From NCBI GenBank assembly GCA_002077045.2, contig KZ111178.1:186001-250000 (forward strand): a DNA stretch of 64,000 nucleotides, written 5' to 3'. The position numbers and the translations under genes are program-made. How positions within the stretch are numbered: position 1 is the stretch's first letter; each line of letters starts with the position of its first letter. This stretch comes from Rachicladosporium sp. CCFEE 5018 (taxonomy: Eukaryota; Ascomycota; Dothideomycetes; Cladosporiales; Cladosporiaceae). The notes beneath the pieces are model-generated. The model did no database searches. It saw only the letters and a program-made list of their open reading frames with translations, and had not been told where the DNA came from. Shown in pieces: positions 40,061-51,214 of this stretch.

Positions 40061-42168
40061 TCAAGTGACCTCTCTACAGTCATCAAGTAGATCTACCCCA
40101 ATGCTCTGCGACCCTGACGTGACGCTCGTGTTCATATGCGTCAGATCGCCACAGTCAATTCGCTCCAAGTATCTCGAGCCGGCCACGGATCTCCAACGCA
40201 CGTATATGCAGATGCGTGAGTTTGCCGCGTGTGGTGATTCCAAGCACTGCAACTCGGCGATGAGACACGGAGACCGCTTTGAGCTTCTCTTCGAAGGCTC
40301 TCGGAGGAAAAGTTCTGCCACCGGTCTTTTACCGCGGGAGGGGTTGATACACTGTTCAAGCCCGTCCTTCCTAAGCCTCTTGATGTCGCCACAACCATGG
40401 AATCGCATTGGGTGATCGGCCAGCAGATGCAAGCCGCCCTTTTCGTGGGCCGTGCCCTTCCATGCGAAGATTGAGTAGTCCATCGTGTTCTTGAAAATGG
40501 TGGCTTGCAATCTAAGCCAGTGGACGCCAAAATCCCGAGCATCAGCCTCACGTATCCTTAAAATGATGCTAAAGAGCCACATGACAGCATATGCGAAACC
40601 TCCGAGTGCGTCCTGCGCCGTGCCAGCGATCCAGGACAGTTTGCAAGCTGCACTGGCGTCTTTCCACGATTGCCTCCCGCATAGGTAAGCCGGGCTGATC
40701 TTAGTGATGTGTGCTATGCGAGGGGCAAGCTTCTCACGGGTACCAAGCGAATCCCAATTTCGAGCAAAGAATTCCAGCTGCCGCGGTAAGAATAGGCTTG
40801 CGACACTCTGCTTACCACGTTGTCAAGGTCAGTCTCTACGTGGCTTTGACTTCCACAGCGCAATCATGAGTCAATGATCACTCACCTCCGGTCGAGTAAA
40901 CCAGGCACTATCGTCGAACCCTTGTACGTCGGTAACATCCCGAACGTCGCTCAGGTATACATAACAACGCACACAGCTCTCTAGACGAACGCGTGACAGA
41001 TATGTATTCTCGGAAATGTCATCGTCGGGATCGGTCGCTTCAACGCACCATGTCTCCTCCCAGAGACAATCGATGCCATCTTTCAGCGCCTGCCCCACGC
41101 CTGAGCGAAGGATGGTATCGTCGATCCGATCTCGGTACCAGACTCCTACACAGTCGTTCTGTTCGAAAGTGTTCGCTTTGTTTAATTTGTCAGCGTGCAA
41201 CAATACGGCATAGGGACGATCTGGAGCGCTGCCAGGCGGACGCATCGTGGTCTCGAGCCCGCCGTCATCGCCTGGGATGATCTGGCTCTCGAGTATTCGC
41301 ATGCGGGTGGGCACAGCTCCTTGAGACAATAGCTCTTGCATAACGTCGAAATGCCTGTCTCGGAGGGCATACATCGTTGCCGAGTATCCAGCCTCATCGA
41401 CGGCATTGATGTTAGCGCCGGAAGCAAGCAACATCTTTGCGAGGCTCAGATGACCAAGCTTCGCAACGATGTGTAATGGCGAGCAAGCAATGGTCACCTG
41501 CACCTCCAACTCATTCAGCTCGTTGAGGTTGCACCTGAGTGCCCCGGTGGCAAGACTGACTTCCGCCAATTGTGCGAGCTGAGCCTCCCTGTTGCGCTCG
41601 AGGAGGACGTGGCATAATTCCAGATCCCCGGCATGACAGGCAAGGTGCAATGCTGTGCCGAAAAGTCGACACTTGGCACTCGCGTCCGCTCGATTGTCCC
41701 GCAAGACTTTCAGAGTGCTCATGCGGCCATTCAGCACAGCCAGGTGGAGCGGTGTACCACATTGAAAACTTCGCGCACTGACATCTGCGCCCTCGTCGAT
41801 GAGTAGCGCAACAGTGTCGTCGAAGCCGCAGTATACGGCATGATGAAGTGCTGTCAAGCCATGCTGATCTGTATGATCCACATCGACGCCACGCCGAATG
41901 AGGTACTGCACTCGCGGTGTTTGCCCTTCGGCGGCAGCTCTGATCAGCGTGGCGTTCCTCTGATCTCCACGGAGCGTATCGTCTGATTCGCGAGTCCGCA
42001 AAGAATACTGGTAATTCTCTGCGATATGTCAGTACATGTCAGCCCGCAAGGGAACTGTGATCGAGCCATAGGGATGACATTACTGTTAGTCACTGTGTTG
42101 TGCACATCGCCCACATGCAGGCGAGCGTGACCAGCTGCCGTGATTGAACCGACATCTATTTTCGGCAT
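40061..42168 (-). CDS. Ankyrin-repeat/HET-domain fusion with N-terminal HET-s-like motif, copy B
   Basis: Three exons: 42168-42084, 42018-40886, 40807-40061; introns of 65 and 78 nt, all phases agree, 654 residues. Exon 1 encodes a 28-residue segment SITAAGHARLHVGDVHNTVT resembling the HET-s amyloid repeat pattern (Ala-Arg-x-x-x-Gly-Asn/Asp-Val). Residues about 52-262 are six ankyrin repeats, e.g. HGLTALHHAVYCGFDDTVAL. Residues about 297-523 are a divergent HET domain: GIDCLWEETWCVE, CVRCYVYLSDV, SAWFTRPE, then after the second splice LPRQLEFFARNWDSLGTR, KLSWIAG, FAYAVMWLF and DYSIFAWKG. HET domains act in fungal heterokaryon incompatibility and cell death. The usual Ser-His-x-Trp start is replaced by LLHADK and WTLQEL is poorly kept, so activity is uncertain. 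Ankyrin before HET is the reverse of the common order. Confidence 0.8.
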
Positions 42169-42588
42169 GACAGAGAGCTCGCTTCATTTGGTGTAGAACA
42201 AGGGTCACCTTCCCGCAAAGTGTGTATTGTCAAGGCGATGCAGGTTCTGCAGTTCTTCGTGAGCAGTCGGCGGTACTGTCGAGATGCAAGGCAATCATGA
42301 GGCGTTGTCAGCGACCAATCGGCATCCCCTACCTGGCAGCTCAGCTCCTAGTACAGCACTGCTCCGCACTGGCACACGTTGACATGCTTCACGTTTGTGC
42401 CAAGCACGAAGTATCTTCAGATTGGTACGAATATGTTTTCAGTGTCTCATGATTGTCCAGAAAATGCTAAAGATCGAAGTGTGCCGCTGCTCTACTCATA
42501 TCTTACAGAATGTACTCCGTACGTCGCTCTAGCCATAGCGTGTCCTGCACGCTGACTGCCATATTCGAGGGTTCCTCTCCATTAGCAC
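42169..42588. other. Intergenic, copy B
   Basis: Counterpart of 8479-8898 with few differences. It should contain the ankyrin-HET promoter. Nothing specific seen. Confidence 0.4.
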
Positions 42589-43451
42589 TTAGCAAGACGG
42601 CACACTCGAGTACTTGCAAGCATTGCTCGGCCCAGAGCTGAGCTTCTTCGGCTCCGCTGCATTGTTGTTACCCTGGTACTCGTCACAGATGCTTTTGACG
42701 CCAGTAGCGCAAGTGTTGCTGATCGTCGCAGTGTCGCCATAGTTGCTGTTGATGCCGATAAGGACCTTGCCTCCAGAGGCTTTGACGTTCTTGATCGTGA
42801 CGGCGCGTCTGGCACCGTTGCCTTTGCAGTTGCCGCAGGATCGGTAGAGCTTGCCGAAGTCGGATGCTGAGAAGCCGTCGATGGTTACAGAGGACGCGGC
42901 GTTGTTCTGGATGATCCTACAGCAATTGTTAGCTTCGTGTCACAGAGATGAGATGAGATAGGATTCTCACTTGTCGGCTGCACCTCGAGCACCCCCGCCC
43001 TTGACCACGGCAGTCCCAGCACCCTTGAAAGACAGAGCGTCCTCGCAAACATCGGTCCACCAGACGTCTGCAAACGATCAGTCAGCTGTTCAGCACGCAA
43101 GCCCGGTCTTTGGTTACTCTCGATAGTGCAAGACCCAAGGCAGTGCACGCCCTCAATCTGGTCTTTACCGATGATCACGTTCTTCAGGGTGCCTCCGTTC
43201 TGGACAAGAAAAACCGCGTCTGCATCGCCGCCCTCGGCTTGGCCAGTGCAGGAGACACCGCGACCATAAGTCTTCATGCCGCCATCGAACGTGCCGGAGA
43301 CCTTCTGCGCGCTCTTGTAGGTGACGGAACCCTTAGAAGCAGGGATGTTGAAGCTGAAGCTGCGTTCGACAATCTCTGGAGCGGGTATAGCAGAAGCTCC
43401 GAGCGCGAGTGCGCCAAGTATGGCGGAAGTCATGAAGATTAAGGAAGGCAT
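42589..43451 (-). CDS. Secreted pectate lyase, family PL3, copy B
   Basis: Exon 1 43451-43118, intron 43068-43117, exon 2 43067-42971, intron 42917-42970, exon 3 42916-42589, the same lengths as copy A. Signal peptide and the motifs [26 protein letters not shown] and [10 protein letters not shown] are kept, and no stop interrupts the joined frame. Distinct residues include Asp in SICDEYQ and Arg-Arg in [10 protein letters not shown]. The TATA box is conserved. Both copies look functional, so two closely related secreted lyases may be produced. Confidence 0.88.
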
Positions 43452-43571
43452 GACGATGCAGAAAGTCTTTTGATTGTTGGACCGAGAGAAATGAATCTGT
43501 GTTTCTGTCGCGAGCTATAGAGGAGAACTGCAGTACGAGCAACACATACTAAACCGAGTAGACACAAAGCC

Positions 43572-43577
43572 TTTATA
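43572..43577 (-). promoter_or_regulatory. TATA box, pectate lyase copy B
   Basis: TATAAA on the minus strand about 120 nt before the ATG at 43451, as in copy A. Confidence 0.5.
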
Positions 43578-44618
43578 CTACGCTGTCCAGCTCTCACATC
43601 GATGTCGCCTGACCCATGCGTACGAAACGATGCCAAGTAGTCGCATGGTATCGTTGAAGTTTGGCAGCGCGATAGTCAAAAGTCCCGAGTCGGTGGCGCT
43701 GGAAGTCTCCGTCGAACAGTGATAACAGTCGAAGTTCTTCCGTCTAGGCATGATCGTGCTTCATGCTCTTCGGCACAAGAATCTCGACTATCGTCAGTAG
43801 CTGGGCGGTGCATCGGTCAAATGATGCACCCACTGTGCGTGGACCATGCCGAGAGGCACATCTCCTGGAACGCGCGTGGATCAAACGAAAGCAGGCGTTC
43901 AGGTCCAAGCAGGTCGCAGGCAAAGTACCGGTCCTGATGGGCGGAAATTTATCGATGGTGTGATATCCGGAAGTTCTCCTGTTGTGAGCCGGAGATGTCA
44001 AGGCCAGTCTTGGAAGTGCTTGTCTGCTTGGCTGGGACTGCCAAGGGTTTCACCGACTGAAGCGAGACAAAGAAGACAAAGGCTAAGCTGCGATTCGGAG
44101 AATCTTCAGCTCGCAAAACAAGCGAGGTTCGACTCGGATGAGTATAGTCGCGCACTAGAGCCTGGCGCGCCTGGAGCTCAACTTGATGGTCGTGAACATG
44201 GGCTATCGCTAGCCCACGTGCGCGAGACAAAAACATGAAGAACTGGATCCAGGCTAAGCCACCACGAAGTAGTGCGGCACTCAAAGACCATCTCAAGTTT
44301 CACTCCCTCGAGGCCAATTCGACTTGAGAGGGACTGCGACCCTTGGACGCTCGTGGTACCTTCGGATGCTGTCGCTCAGCACACAGCCAGGATGGGATTT
44401 CAGAATGTCTGGCCAGGCCCAGCGAAGCATCAAACATCCCGATGAGCTCCGCAGGCGGCTGCATGTGAGCGCAACCATCATCAAAGTGACAAATGGTAAT
44501 TACGATGCACAAATGGTGTATTGATGGGTGGAAGACGGAGTTACGAGTTGACCCCTCGCGATGACCTTCCAATGCCATCATAGCACCGAGGGCTGGCCCT
44601 GAAGTGATGTTGACAGAT

Positions 44619-44624
44619 TATAAA
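44619..44624 (+). promoter_or_regulatory. TATA box, SDR copy B
   Basis: TATAAA starting 78 nt before the ATG at 44697, the same spacing as copy A. Confidence 0.55.
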
Positions 44625-44696
44625 ATCACAGAGCCTCCCCAAAGGTAAAGAGATATTTCTGCTCATCCCCATTTTCATCGACTGGCAATACGCAAA

Positions 44697-45709
44697 ATGG
44701 CACCACAAGTTTTCTTCATCACCGGCACGTCCACGGGCTTCGGCTACTACTATGTCGAGAAGTGTCTCAAGGAAGGAGATAAAGTCGTTGCCACTGTATG
44801 TCCGTACCTACTCACTCTCCTCACAATCTCCACCTCTTGTCATGCACACCGCGAGAGTCGATCTGCGCCTACCCAACCGCCGAGAGCGTGTCCCTCTACA
44901 CCAGCAATCGAGCAGAGACTCCAAAAAGGGCCATATGCTGATTATCGTTCCAGGCACGCAACTCCTCAAAGCTCTCATTCCCAGACGCCAACAAGGACAA
45001 CTACCTGGCCGTAGACTGCGACGTGACAGACAGCGCCTCTGTGACCAAAGCCTTCGAGAAAGGCTTCGCGCAATTCAAGCGCATCGATGTAGTTGTGAAC
45101 AATGCAGGCTATGGTCTGTCCGGCGAGTTCGAGTCCCTCTCAGAACAGCAAATCCGCACGCAAATGGAAGTCAATTTCTTCGGCCTCCTTAATGTCACCC
45201 GCGAAGCCCTGCACTACCTCCGCGACAAGAACCCCACACCTGGCGGTCACATCCAGCAAATCACCTCCATCGGCGGGCAACGCGGCGTCCCCACCTTCTC
45301 AATCTACTGCGCTTCCAAATGGGCCGTGGAAGGCTACACCGAAGCGCTCTCCCATGAGCTTAAACCCGAATGGAACATTTCGCTCACCTGCATCGAACCG
45401 GGTGGTTTCCGCACAGACTGGGCTGGCCGCAGCATGGCGTTCGCGGAGAAGAAGCATCCTGCGTATGACCATATCAATGCGAAGGAGACTATGCAGAAGC
45501 GGAACGGAACGCAGGCTGGCGAGCCGAAGAAGGGTGCCGAGGCGATGTGGGAGGTGGCAAAGATGAAGGATCCGCCGCTGAGGTTGGTGATTGGTAGTGA
45601 TGCCTATACAGCCATCATGGGCAAGATCAAGACGTATGGGGAGAATTACCCGAAGTATGAGAAGCTGAGCAACTCGACGGATGTGGAGGGGTATGAACGG
45701 CCGTCGTAG
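44697..45709 (+). CDS. Short-chain dehydrogenase/reductase, copy B
   Basis: Exon 1 44697-44795, intron 44796-44953 (158 nt), exon 2 44954-45709; 284 residues, the same exon lengths as copy A. From the fifth codon of exon 2 onward many third-position differences separate the copies, yet almost all residues are identical from VTKAFEKGF to the C-terminus. Both copies are therefore under purifying selection. TGTSTGFG, NNAGYG and YCASK are intact. The intron has diverged in sequence and length. Confidence 0.88.
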
Positions 45710-46139
45710 ACCTTCGGCTAGTCGAAGTCCTTAGAGCGCAGCGATCCTAAAGTTGCTGTACGGTACATAGACTTGAAAGGCGTCTTGCCTTCCCATCTGC
45801 TTACGTCCCGATGAACAGTAGTTGCTCGCCAGTAGAGTCTTTCAGCCAACCGCGATTGATGGAAATGGAAGTGACGACCAAGAGACTTGAAAGATGCACG
45901 CGTGGGCAATAAAGAGAATGAAGTTGCGTAATGCACTGCCATAAAGCAATAGCATCAGAAAGTACTATCAATCAATGAAATGCAAGTGGAAGCAACATAC
46001 CGTTGGTGAGCACTCCTATGACATTAGACAGATATCCTACACGGCATCCGCCCCAACGCCAAGGATAACCAAACTTACCGTTACACAACCCACTCCATCC
46101 CAGACTCCGGCATCACCTGGACGCCAAAGCCCAAGCCCC
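45710..46139. other. Intergenic, convergent ends, copy B
   Basis: Counterpart of 12029-12458; more diverged than the flanking genes. No coding signal. Confidence 0.4.
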
Positions 46140-46649
46140 TCACAAACTGCCCAAATCCCCCAAGTCCGGGCACCCTTCCCCAGGCACCCGCTCCAGCGAC
46201 CCGCTCCCCGCCAGCGACCCCCTGGAGACGTAGCTCGCCAGGTGGAAGCTCGCCGCCGCGTCCGCCATCCCTACAGTCGCCCTGCGGGTCCCCGGCGGCG
46301 TGGCGCCCCGATCCCCACCGACCTTGGCTGCCTTCGTGCCCCGTGCCTTCTTCTCCGCGACCACCACGCTCGTCGGCTTGCGGCTCCCGACCACGTTCTC
46401 CAGCGCGCAGAGCATGCCGACTAGCGACATGCCCTGCGCGCCGCGCATTCCGAGCGTTGCGCCGGGACGGCCGTGCTCGCAAGCTGGGCAGAGGCGCGGG
46501 AGGTTGTAGCAGCCGACGTCGAAGGCGTAGCCGCAGGTTTGCGAGGGGCAGGCGATGGCTTGGGCGCGGAGGCAGGGACCGGTGGAGGGGGTGAAGGAGG
46601 TGGTGCCGAGGTGGGTGCAGGTGTAGACCGGGGTGCCGATCACGCACAT
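46140..46649 (-). CDS. Small Cys-rich protein, copy B
   Basis: 169 residues from ATG 46649. All Cys of the N-terminal part are kept; the only change there is Ile for Leu in AQAIACPSQ. The C-terminal tail carries eight further changes. The frame here is open upstream through the presumed UTR intron, which would add an unrelated Ser/Leu-rich extension; copy A has stops or a shift there, so the extension is not accepted. Confidence 0.55.
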   Translation of the reverse strand: MCVIGTPVYTCTHLGTTSFTPSTGPCLRAQAIACPSQTCGYAFDVGCYNLPRLCPACEHGRPGATLGMRGAQGMSLVGMLCALENVVGSRKPTSVVVAEKKARGTKAAKVGGDRGATPPGTRRATVGMADAAASFHLASYVSRGSLAGSGSLERVPGEGCPDLGDLGSL

Positions 46650-47101
46650 CGCTGCTGTAAGTAGAGGAGAGAAGAGGAAGAGAGAGGGACTTACCTGTGT
46701 TGCTGGCTTGCCGGAAGCTCCGCTGCGTTGGACGAGCGGTTGTTCTGGCTGGCCTGCAGCAACGGGTGGTAGAGCTGAAGCGAGCGCGAAGACGGGAAGG
46801 TGCAAACTTTGCTTCCTTCTTGTCTTGTTGCTGCTTTGCTCTACCTGTGTGGTGTGGTGTGTGTTTGGTAGTGTGTGTAGTGCTGAAGAGAGGGAAGGGG
46901 AGGACAAGAAGAGACTGCTCATTATACGTACCAGTAGTGGCGCTCTGCGAGACAATGCCGCCCTTCACTATCAAAGGCAGTCTTTGTCATGTGGATTTTT
47001 TTCTTTGTTGCACTCGAGTATCGTCGAGGATGAAGTGAATGCCATTGACAAAGGCTCGTCTCTTGACAATGCATTGTATCGACTGGCGCTGCTCTTTGTC
47101 C
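46650..47101. other. Leader/promoter region of Cys-rich gene, copy B
   Basis: Counterpart of 12969-13420, with donor GTAAGT next to the ATG-proximal acceptor. No conserved coding frame. Confidence 0.35.
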
Positions 47102-49180
47102 CTAATGGGCTATCTCAGCACGCAGCCACTCGATCCAAACGCCAAGATCACTGCACTGATCGAGTCCGTGAGCGAGTCTCTGTCCTTGTATGCTCTGGGA
47201 TTTGGTAATGGTAGCAGATGCCACGCTGACATTGAAGTCGCCGTTGGGAAGGACGGCCAGGGTGATTCTGGCACCTAGCTTGTTAGGATGAACGTAAGGG
47301 ACGTTGAGACCCAGCGTCGGTGTAGGCGTTGTGACCAATGTAATGTCAATCGGCACAACTGAGTCAGACGTAGTTGGGCTGTTGTTTGTGAGGTCGTCCA
47401 GGCTGATCTCGACTCCGCGTGCGACATTTCCGCCAGCAGGCTCCGTCGTTGCGACGCCAGTAAATATCTGCTTCAGGAGATTACCCATGCATGCCCACTG
47501 CCTGAATGTTGGAAGCAGCTCTACTAATTGCCGTGGATGCGAGAATGGCAGCTGCTCAAGTCGATAGCCAAAGTCAGGCTTAGCGACATGCAGGTTGTAT
47601 TGGTGCTGAACCTCGCTCTCAACTCCATCACTGAAAGCTAGTGCAGAATGTATGACTGGCGGTACATCAACATTTGCCCCCAGTAGCAGAGAAGTCCAAG
47701 TCGTCAGGTTAGCGAAAGCTTGTGGCGGCGCAGCTCCGACAGCAGTGTGGATGTTGACCGCGGTAGTGAAAGGTACGATGATTGGCGGGTCGAACGTCGC
47801 AACAAAGCGAAGGTGCGGAAGTCTTTGTGCCGCATCGAGTACCATTGCATCGGGATCACTACCCTCAGTGAGCAGGGTCGGCGGAGGTTCTTCCCAAGAA
47901 ATGCCTCCGAGTACAGTGGCGGCATCCATGGCTGACGGATCGGCCAGCCAGGAGTCAGACACGCGTATGGGCATGTAAATGTCAGGCGCAGATCGCTCCA
48001 CGCCGAGATTCAGGTTGTATGCGCTGCTTTCGTCTTGTGCTCCGTTGCTATGTGACCCGGCAGCGTCGACGTCCATCGTCGAGTCGTCCGCTTGAGAAGG
48101 TGCGATAGTACGCTCGTCCCGCCAGTACTCGATAGCAAGACCTAGTCTGCCACTCGCGTTGAATCTGGGTCGTCCACTGCGCTTACATGTTGTATTCATC
48201 ACGTGATCAGCAACACTGGAGCCGGCGGTTTCTATTCCCGTTGCGTGACCAATCTCGTACTCGTACAGTCGATGGAGTGAGCTGTATAGACCATTCAAGG
48301 CGTCGAAGCAGTTCACCTTTTCAGACCCGCAATCAAGCCTTGCCATCCAGTCCAGGTTGCTGGCGAATGGACCCAGTGACACACCAAGTCCTGGATCAAG
48401 ACGGTCCACGGGCTTCAGGTCTTGCATTAGGACTGCCGAAGCCGACTCGTTATGTCGCTCCAGCTCCTTCGAGTTACCACTAGTAGTCACATTCACACTT
48501 TGCACCTCTTCACCTTCTAGTTTCACTTCCACCATCACTACCTTGCCAGCGATGTCGATCGTCCTTGTCACGGCAGCCGTCTCCCTCCCCTTCACCCTAG
48601 ATCTCTCTTCGCTGTACTCAAGCGCAAATCCGGCTCGTCGGGCCACCCTTGCGATACCCTCCTCGCTCACCCTTCCACGCGCCTTCCCGATTCTCTTCAG
48701 CACCTTCCTCAGCTTGACCTTTCTCTCGTCATCTTCATTCCTCTTCTCCCTCCCGCTACCCATCAGTCCCAGCTCACTCATGGTAGGGATCATCGCTGCG
48801 CCCATTGATGGCGTCAACCCCGCCAACCCTGGCGTACCCATCTCCATACCTAGCCCCAGACCAGAAAGTCCAGATCCCATACCTGCAGGCGTCTCAAATG
48901 CCATCATGCCAGCACTCGGTGAAGCACTGCTGCCTTGCTGACTGAGCGACTGCAGCATCGGAGTTCCTGCGAGCGTCTTACTGCCCTGCGAGGAGCCGGT
49001 GGTGGGGTGGTTGACAGGTGTCTTGCCAGCTTGATCCTTGCGAAGAGCTGCGGGAGATGGGACACTGCGAGGGGCTGGGGAGGTGTAGCTGAGATTAGAC
49101 GGGGTGGAGACATGCTGCGCTGCGCGCTTGGAAGCGGAGAGCGGCTGTGATGGCAGATGCGACGGCGTGGGCGTCGACAT
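47102..49180 (-). CDS. MED1: Mediator complex subunit 1, copy B
   Basis: Single exon, 692 residues from ATG 49180. The core KVLKRIGKARGRVSEEGIAR and the C-terminal landmarks of copy A are kept. Substitutions cluster in the linker after residue 300, for example PVDRLDPGLGVSLGPFASN versus the A copy, and in acidic loops, consistent with relaxed constraint outside the core. Two intact Med1 genes in one nucleus would be unusual unless the genome is duplicated or diploid. Confidence 0.87.
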   Translation of the reverse strand: MSTPTPSHLPSQPLSASKRAAQHVSTPSNLSYTSPAPRSVPSPAALRKDQAGKTPVNHPTTGSSQGSKTLAGTPMLQSLSQQGSSASPSAGMMAFETPAGMGSGLSGLGLGMEMGTPGLAGLTPSMGAAMIPTMSELGLMGSGREKRNEDDERKVKLRKVLKRIGKARGRVSEEGIARVARRAGFALEYSEERSRVKGRETAAVTRTIDIAGKVVMVEVKLEGEEVQSVNVTTSGNSKELERHNESASAVLMQDLKPVDRLDPGLGVSLGPFASNLDWMARLDCGSEKVNCFDALNGLYSSLHRLYEYEIGHATGIETAGSSVADHVMNTTCKRSGRPRFNASGRLGLAIEYWRDERTIAPSQADDSTMDVDAAGSHSNGAQDESSAYNLNLGVERSAPDIYMPIRVSDSWLADPSAMDAATVLGGISWEEPPPTLLTEGSDPDAMVLDAAQRLPHLRFVATFDPPIIVPFTTAVNIHTAVGAAPPQAFANLTTWTSLLLGANVDVPPVIHSALAFSDGVESEVQHQYNLHVAKPDFGYRLEQLPFSHPRQLVELLPTFRQWACMGNLLKQIFTGVATTEPAGGNVARGVEISLDDLTNNSPTTSDSVVPIDITLVTTPTPTLGLNVPYVHPNKLGARITLAVLPNGDFNVSVASATITKSQSIQGQRLAHGLDQCSDLGVWIEWLRAEIAH

Positions 49181-49514
49181 GATTGCGGTGTCGCTCTTGT
49201 TCAACTCGTCGCTGGGTCATGGCGTTGATACTGGGTCACAGCGCAGATAGATCTACCTACACTGTCGAGTCCAGATGTTCGTGGGCCGTCTGGTGACCTA
49301 TAGATCAAACAAGAATGGGCGCAAGCGGAAGTTGAGAAGTGAAGTCCAAGGTCAAGCGCAAGCACACGGAAAGCACGCGACATCACGTGCAACAACACGA
49401 TCATTTCGACCTACATCGATATCGCAAAGGACATGTCCAGCGCAGGATTGCGACGTTGTCTGTTGTCCGCTGTTATAATCTATAGAGTTCCACCACGATG
49501 CTCGCGGACATCAT
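49181..49514. other. Intergenic, copy B
   Basis: Counterpart of 15497-15824, noticeably diverged. Presumed Med1 promoter. Confidence 0.35.
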
Positions 49515-51214
49515 TTAGTATTCCGCTGCCACAGCACCCAACGATCTCCTCACAAAGTAATGCCTCTCCCACCCATCCACCTCATCCACCGTAGCCTCCC
49601 TCACCAACTCATACTTCCCGATCTTCGGCGCTATCTTCGCCCAAATTAGCCAGTACAATCCACCTCCCGCGATGATTCCCCATCCGACGACACAATGTAG
49701 CCAGTATGGCAGGCTTTCGTAAATGCTCTGGCCGTCATCAGGCGGGATGAACGGCGCAATGACGAGGTAGACGTTCGAGAGGAAGAAGAAGACGACGACG
49801 GGTAACGTGGCGCGGAAAGGTGGGTCCCAGTTGTAGGCAGTGCGGTGCGTGTAGAGCCAGATGAGGCCAAGTGCGACGAAGGCGTTGACTATGGCTAGCG
49901 GGTAGGAGATGACGCTGAAAGGTAAGTTAGTAACGAGGCCCTTTGAACTCAAAGCGGGGGAAAACTTACTTCAGTATGAAGTTGTACGTATCACCTGGTG
50001 GCGGCGCAAGCATGATGATGACAGATACCAAGCAGTGCTCGAAAAGGCCAGCGAGCGGCGCATTGAAAGGTCGATTGCTTGCCCAGGACCTTGAGAACGG
50101 CAGTATGCCCTCGCGGCCCAATTCCTGCACAAGTCTGCCCTGTGAGAAGATGACAGAGAGGACATCGCCGAAAGCGCTGAGCGCTACAAACACATCCAAA
50201 GCGCGCTCGGCGCGTTCGCCAAAGACATTACGGAAGAAGGACGCTGCGAGAATACGCCCAGACGTAGGAATCTCTTCTTTGGGGACTGCGGCAAAGTATG
50301 CGATCTGAGAGATAGTGAGCTAATGTCTGTGAGCGCTTGTGAGAGGCTCGTGCTCACATTGACACACATGTACAACACAGCGACAGTCCCGAGAGCTAGC
50401 GGTCCGGCAATCTTCAGTGTCTTGACGGGATCCTTGGTCTCGGACAGCGCATAGTTGGCGTTGTTGTACCCGATATAGGACCAGATCACGTTGTACAGCG
50501 CAGTAACAACGCCGTACGAGCTGCCAGTCGTGCCCTCGAAGGCGTTGTCGAAGTTGTGCGGCTTCTCAACCTTGAGCGCACCGCCGAGAGCTGCCCGGCC
50601 AGCTACGACGATGATGAGGATGATGATCAGCTTTATGACCCCAAGCAAGTTCTGCAACCGCAACCCCCACTTCAGCGCTAGTCCATGGATCAAGAAAGCG
50701 GCAGTGATGCATGTCAATCCGACACCAACGCTGGTTTCAGCGATTGACTTCGATCTGCGCAGCGTGCAGAATGTACTCGCCCAAGACGACCGAGTTGCTG
50801 CCAGCCCAGCCAAGCAAGATCACGTAGCCAGTGTACAGACACGTTGTCAAGAATTTCGGCTTCCGGAAGACGGTAGTTCTTCTCACCTCCATTGCGCGGC
50901 AAGGCAGTCCCGAACTCCAAGTAGACTGCCATTCCTGCAGCGGCAAGGATCATGCCTGCAACCCAGATGAAGAGCGCGAGACCCACGCTGCCTGACTGGG
51001 CTAGAATACCGCTCAGGGTTGCGAAGATGCCAGTACCGATCATGCGATTGAAGATAAGGAACGAGGCTGAGATGACGCCGATCTGGCGTTTGTTGGTGCT
51101 GGCTACATCGTGGTGGCCTTCCACAGGGGGTGAGTCCGAGTTCGAGTCGCCATCGTACGTCGCTGCTGTCGTCTCCTTGGAGCTTGGATTCCTGGAATGC
51201 GAGAAGAAAACCAT
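49515..51214 (-). pseudogene. Methionine permease-like gene, copy B, disrupted by different lesions
   Basis: The N-terminal part from ATG 51214 (MVFFSHSRNP) is intact through GTALPRNGGEKNY, and the part missing a base in A is intact here (LAGLFEHCLVSVIIMLAPPP). Lesions in this copy are an 8-nt deletion near 50873 removing the Leu-Glu-Tyr codons seen in A, an ancestral Trp codon turned to TGA at 50737-50739, and one extra base near 50726-50729. The net shift is not a multiple of three, so no full-length permease can be made. None of these lesions is shared with copy A. Confidence 0.8.

Larger units (their letters stand above)
43452..44696. promoter_or_regulatory. Divergent promoter region, copy B
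   Basis: Counterpart of 9762-11006. The long minus-strand frame seen in A is cut to 115 codons here, supporting a non-coding reading. Confidence 0.45.
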
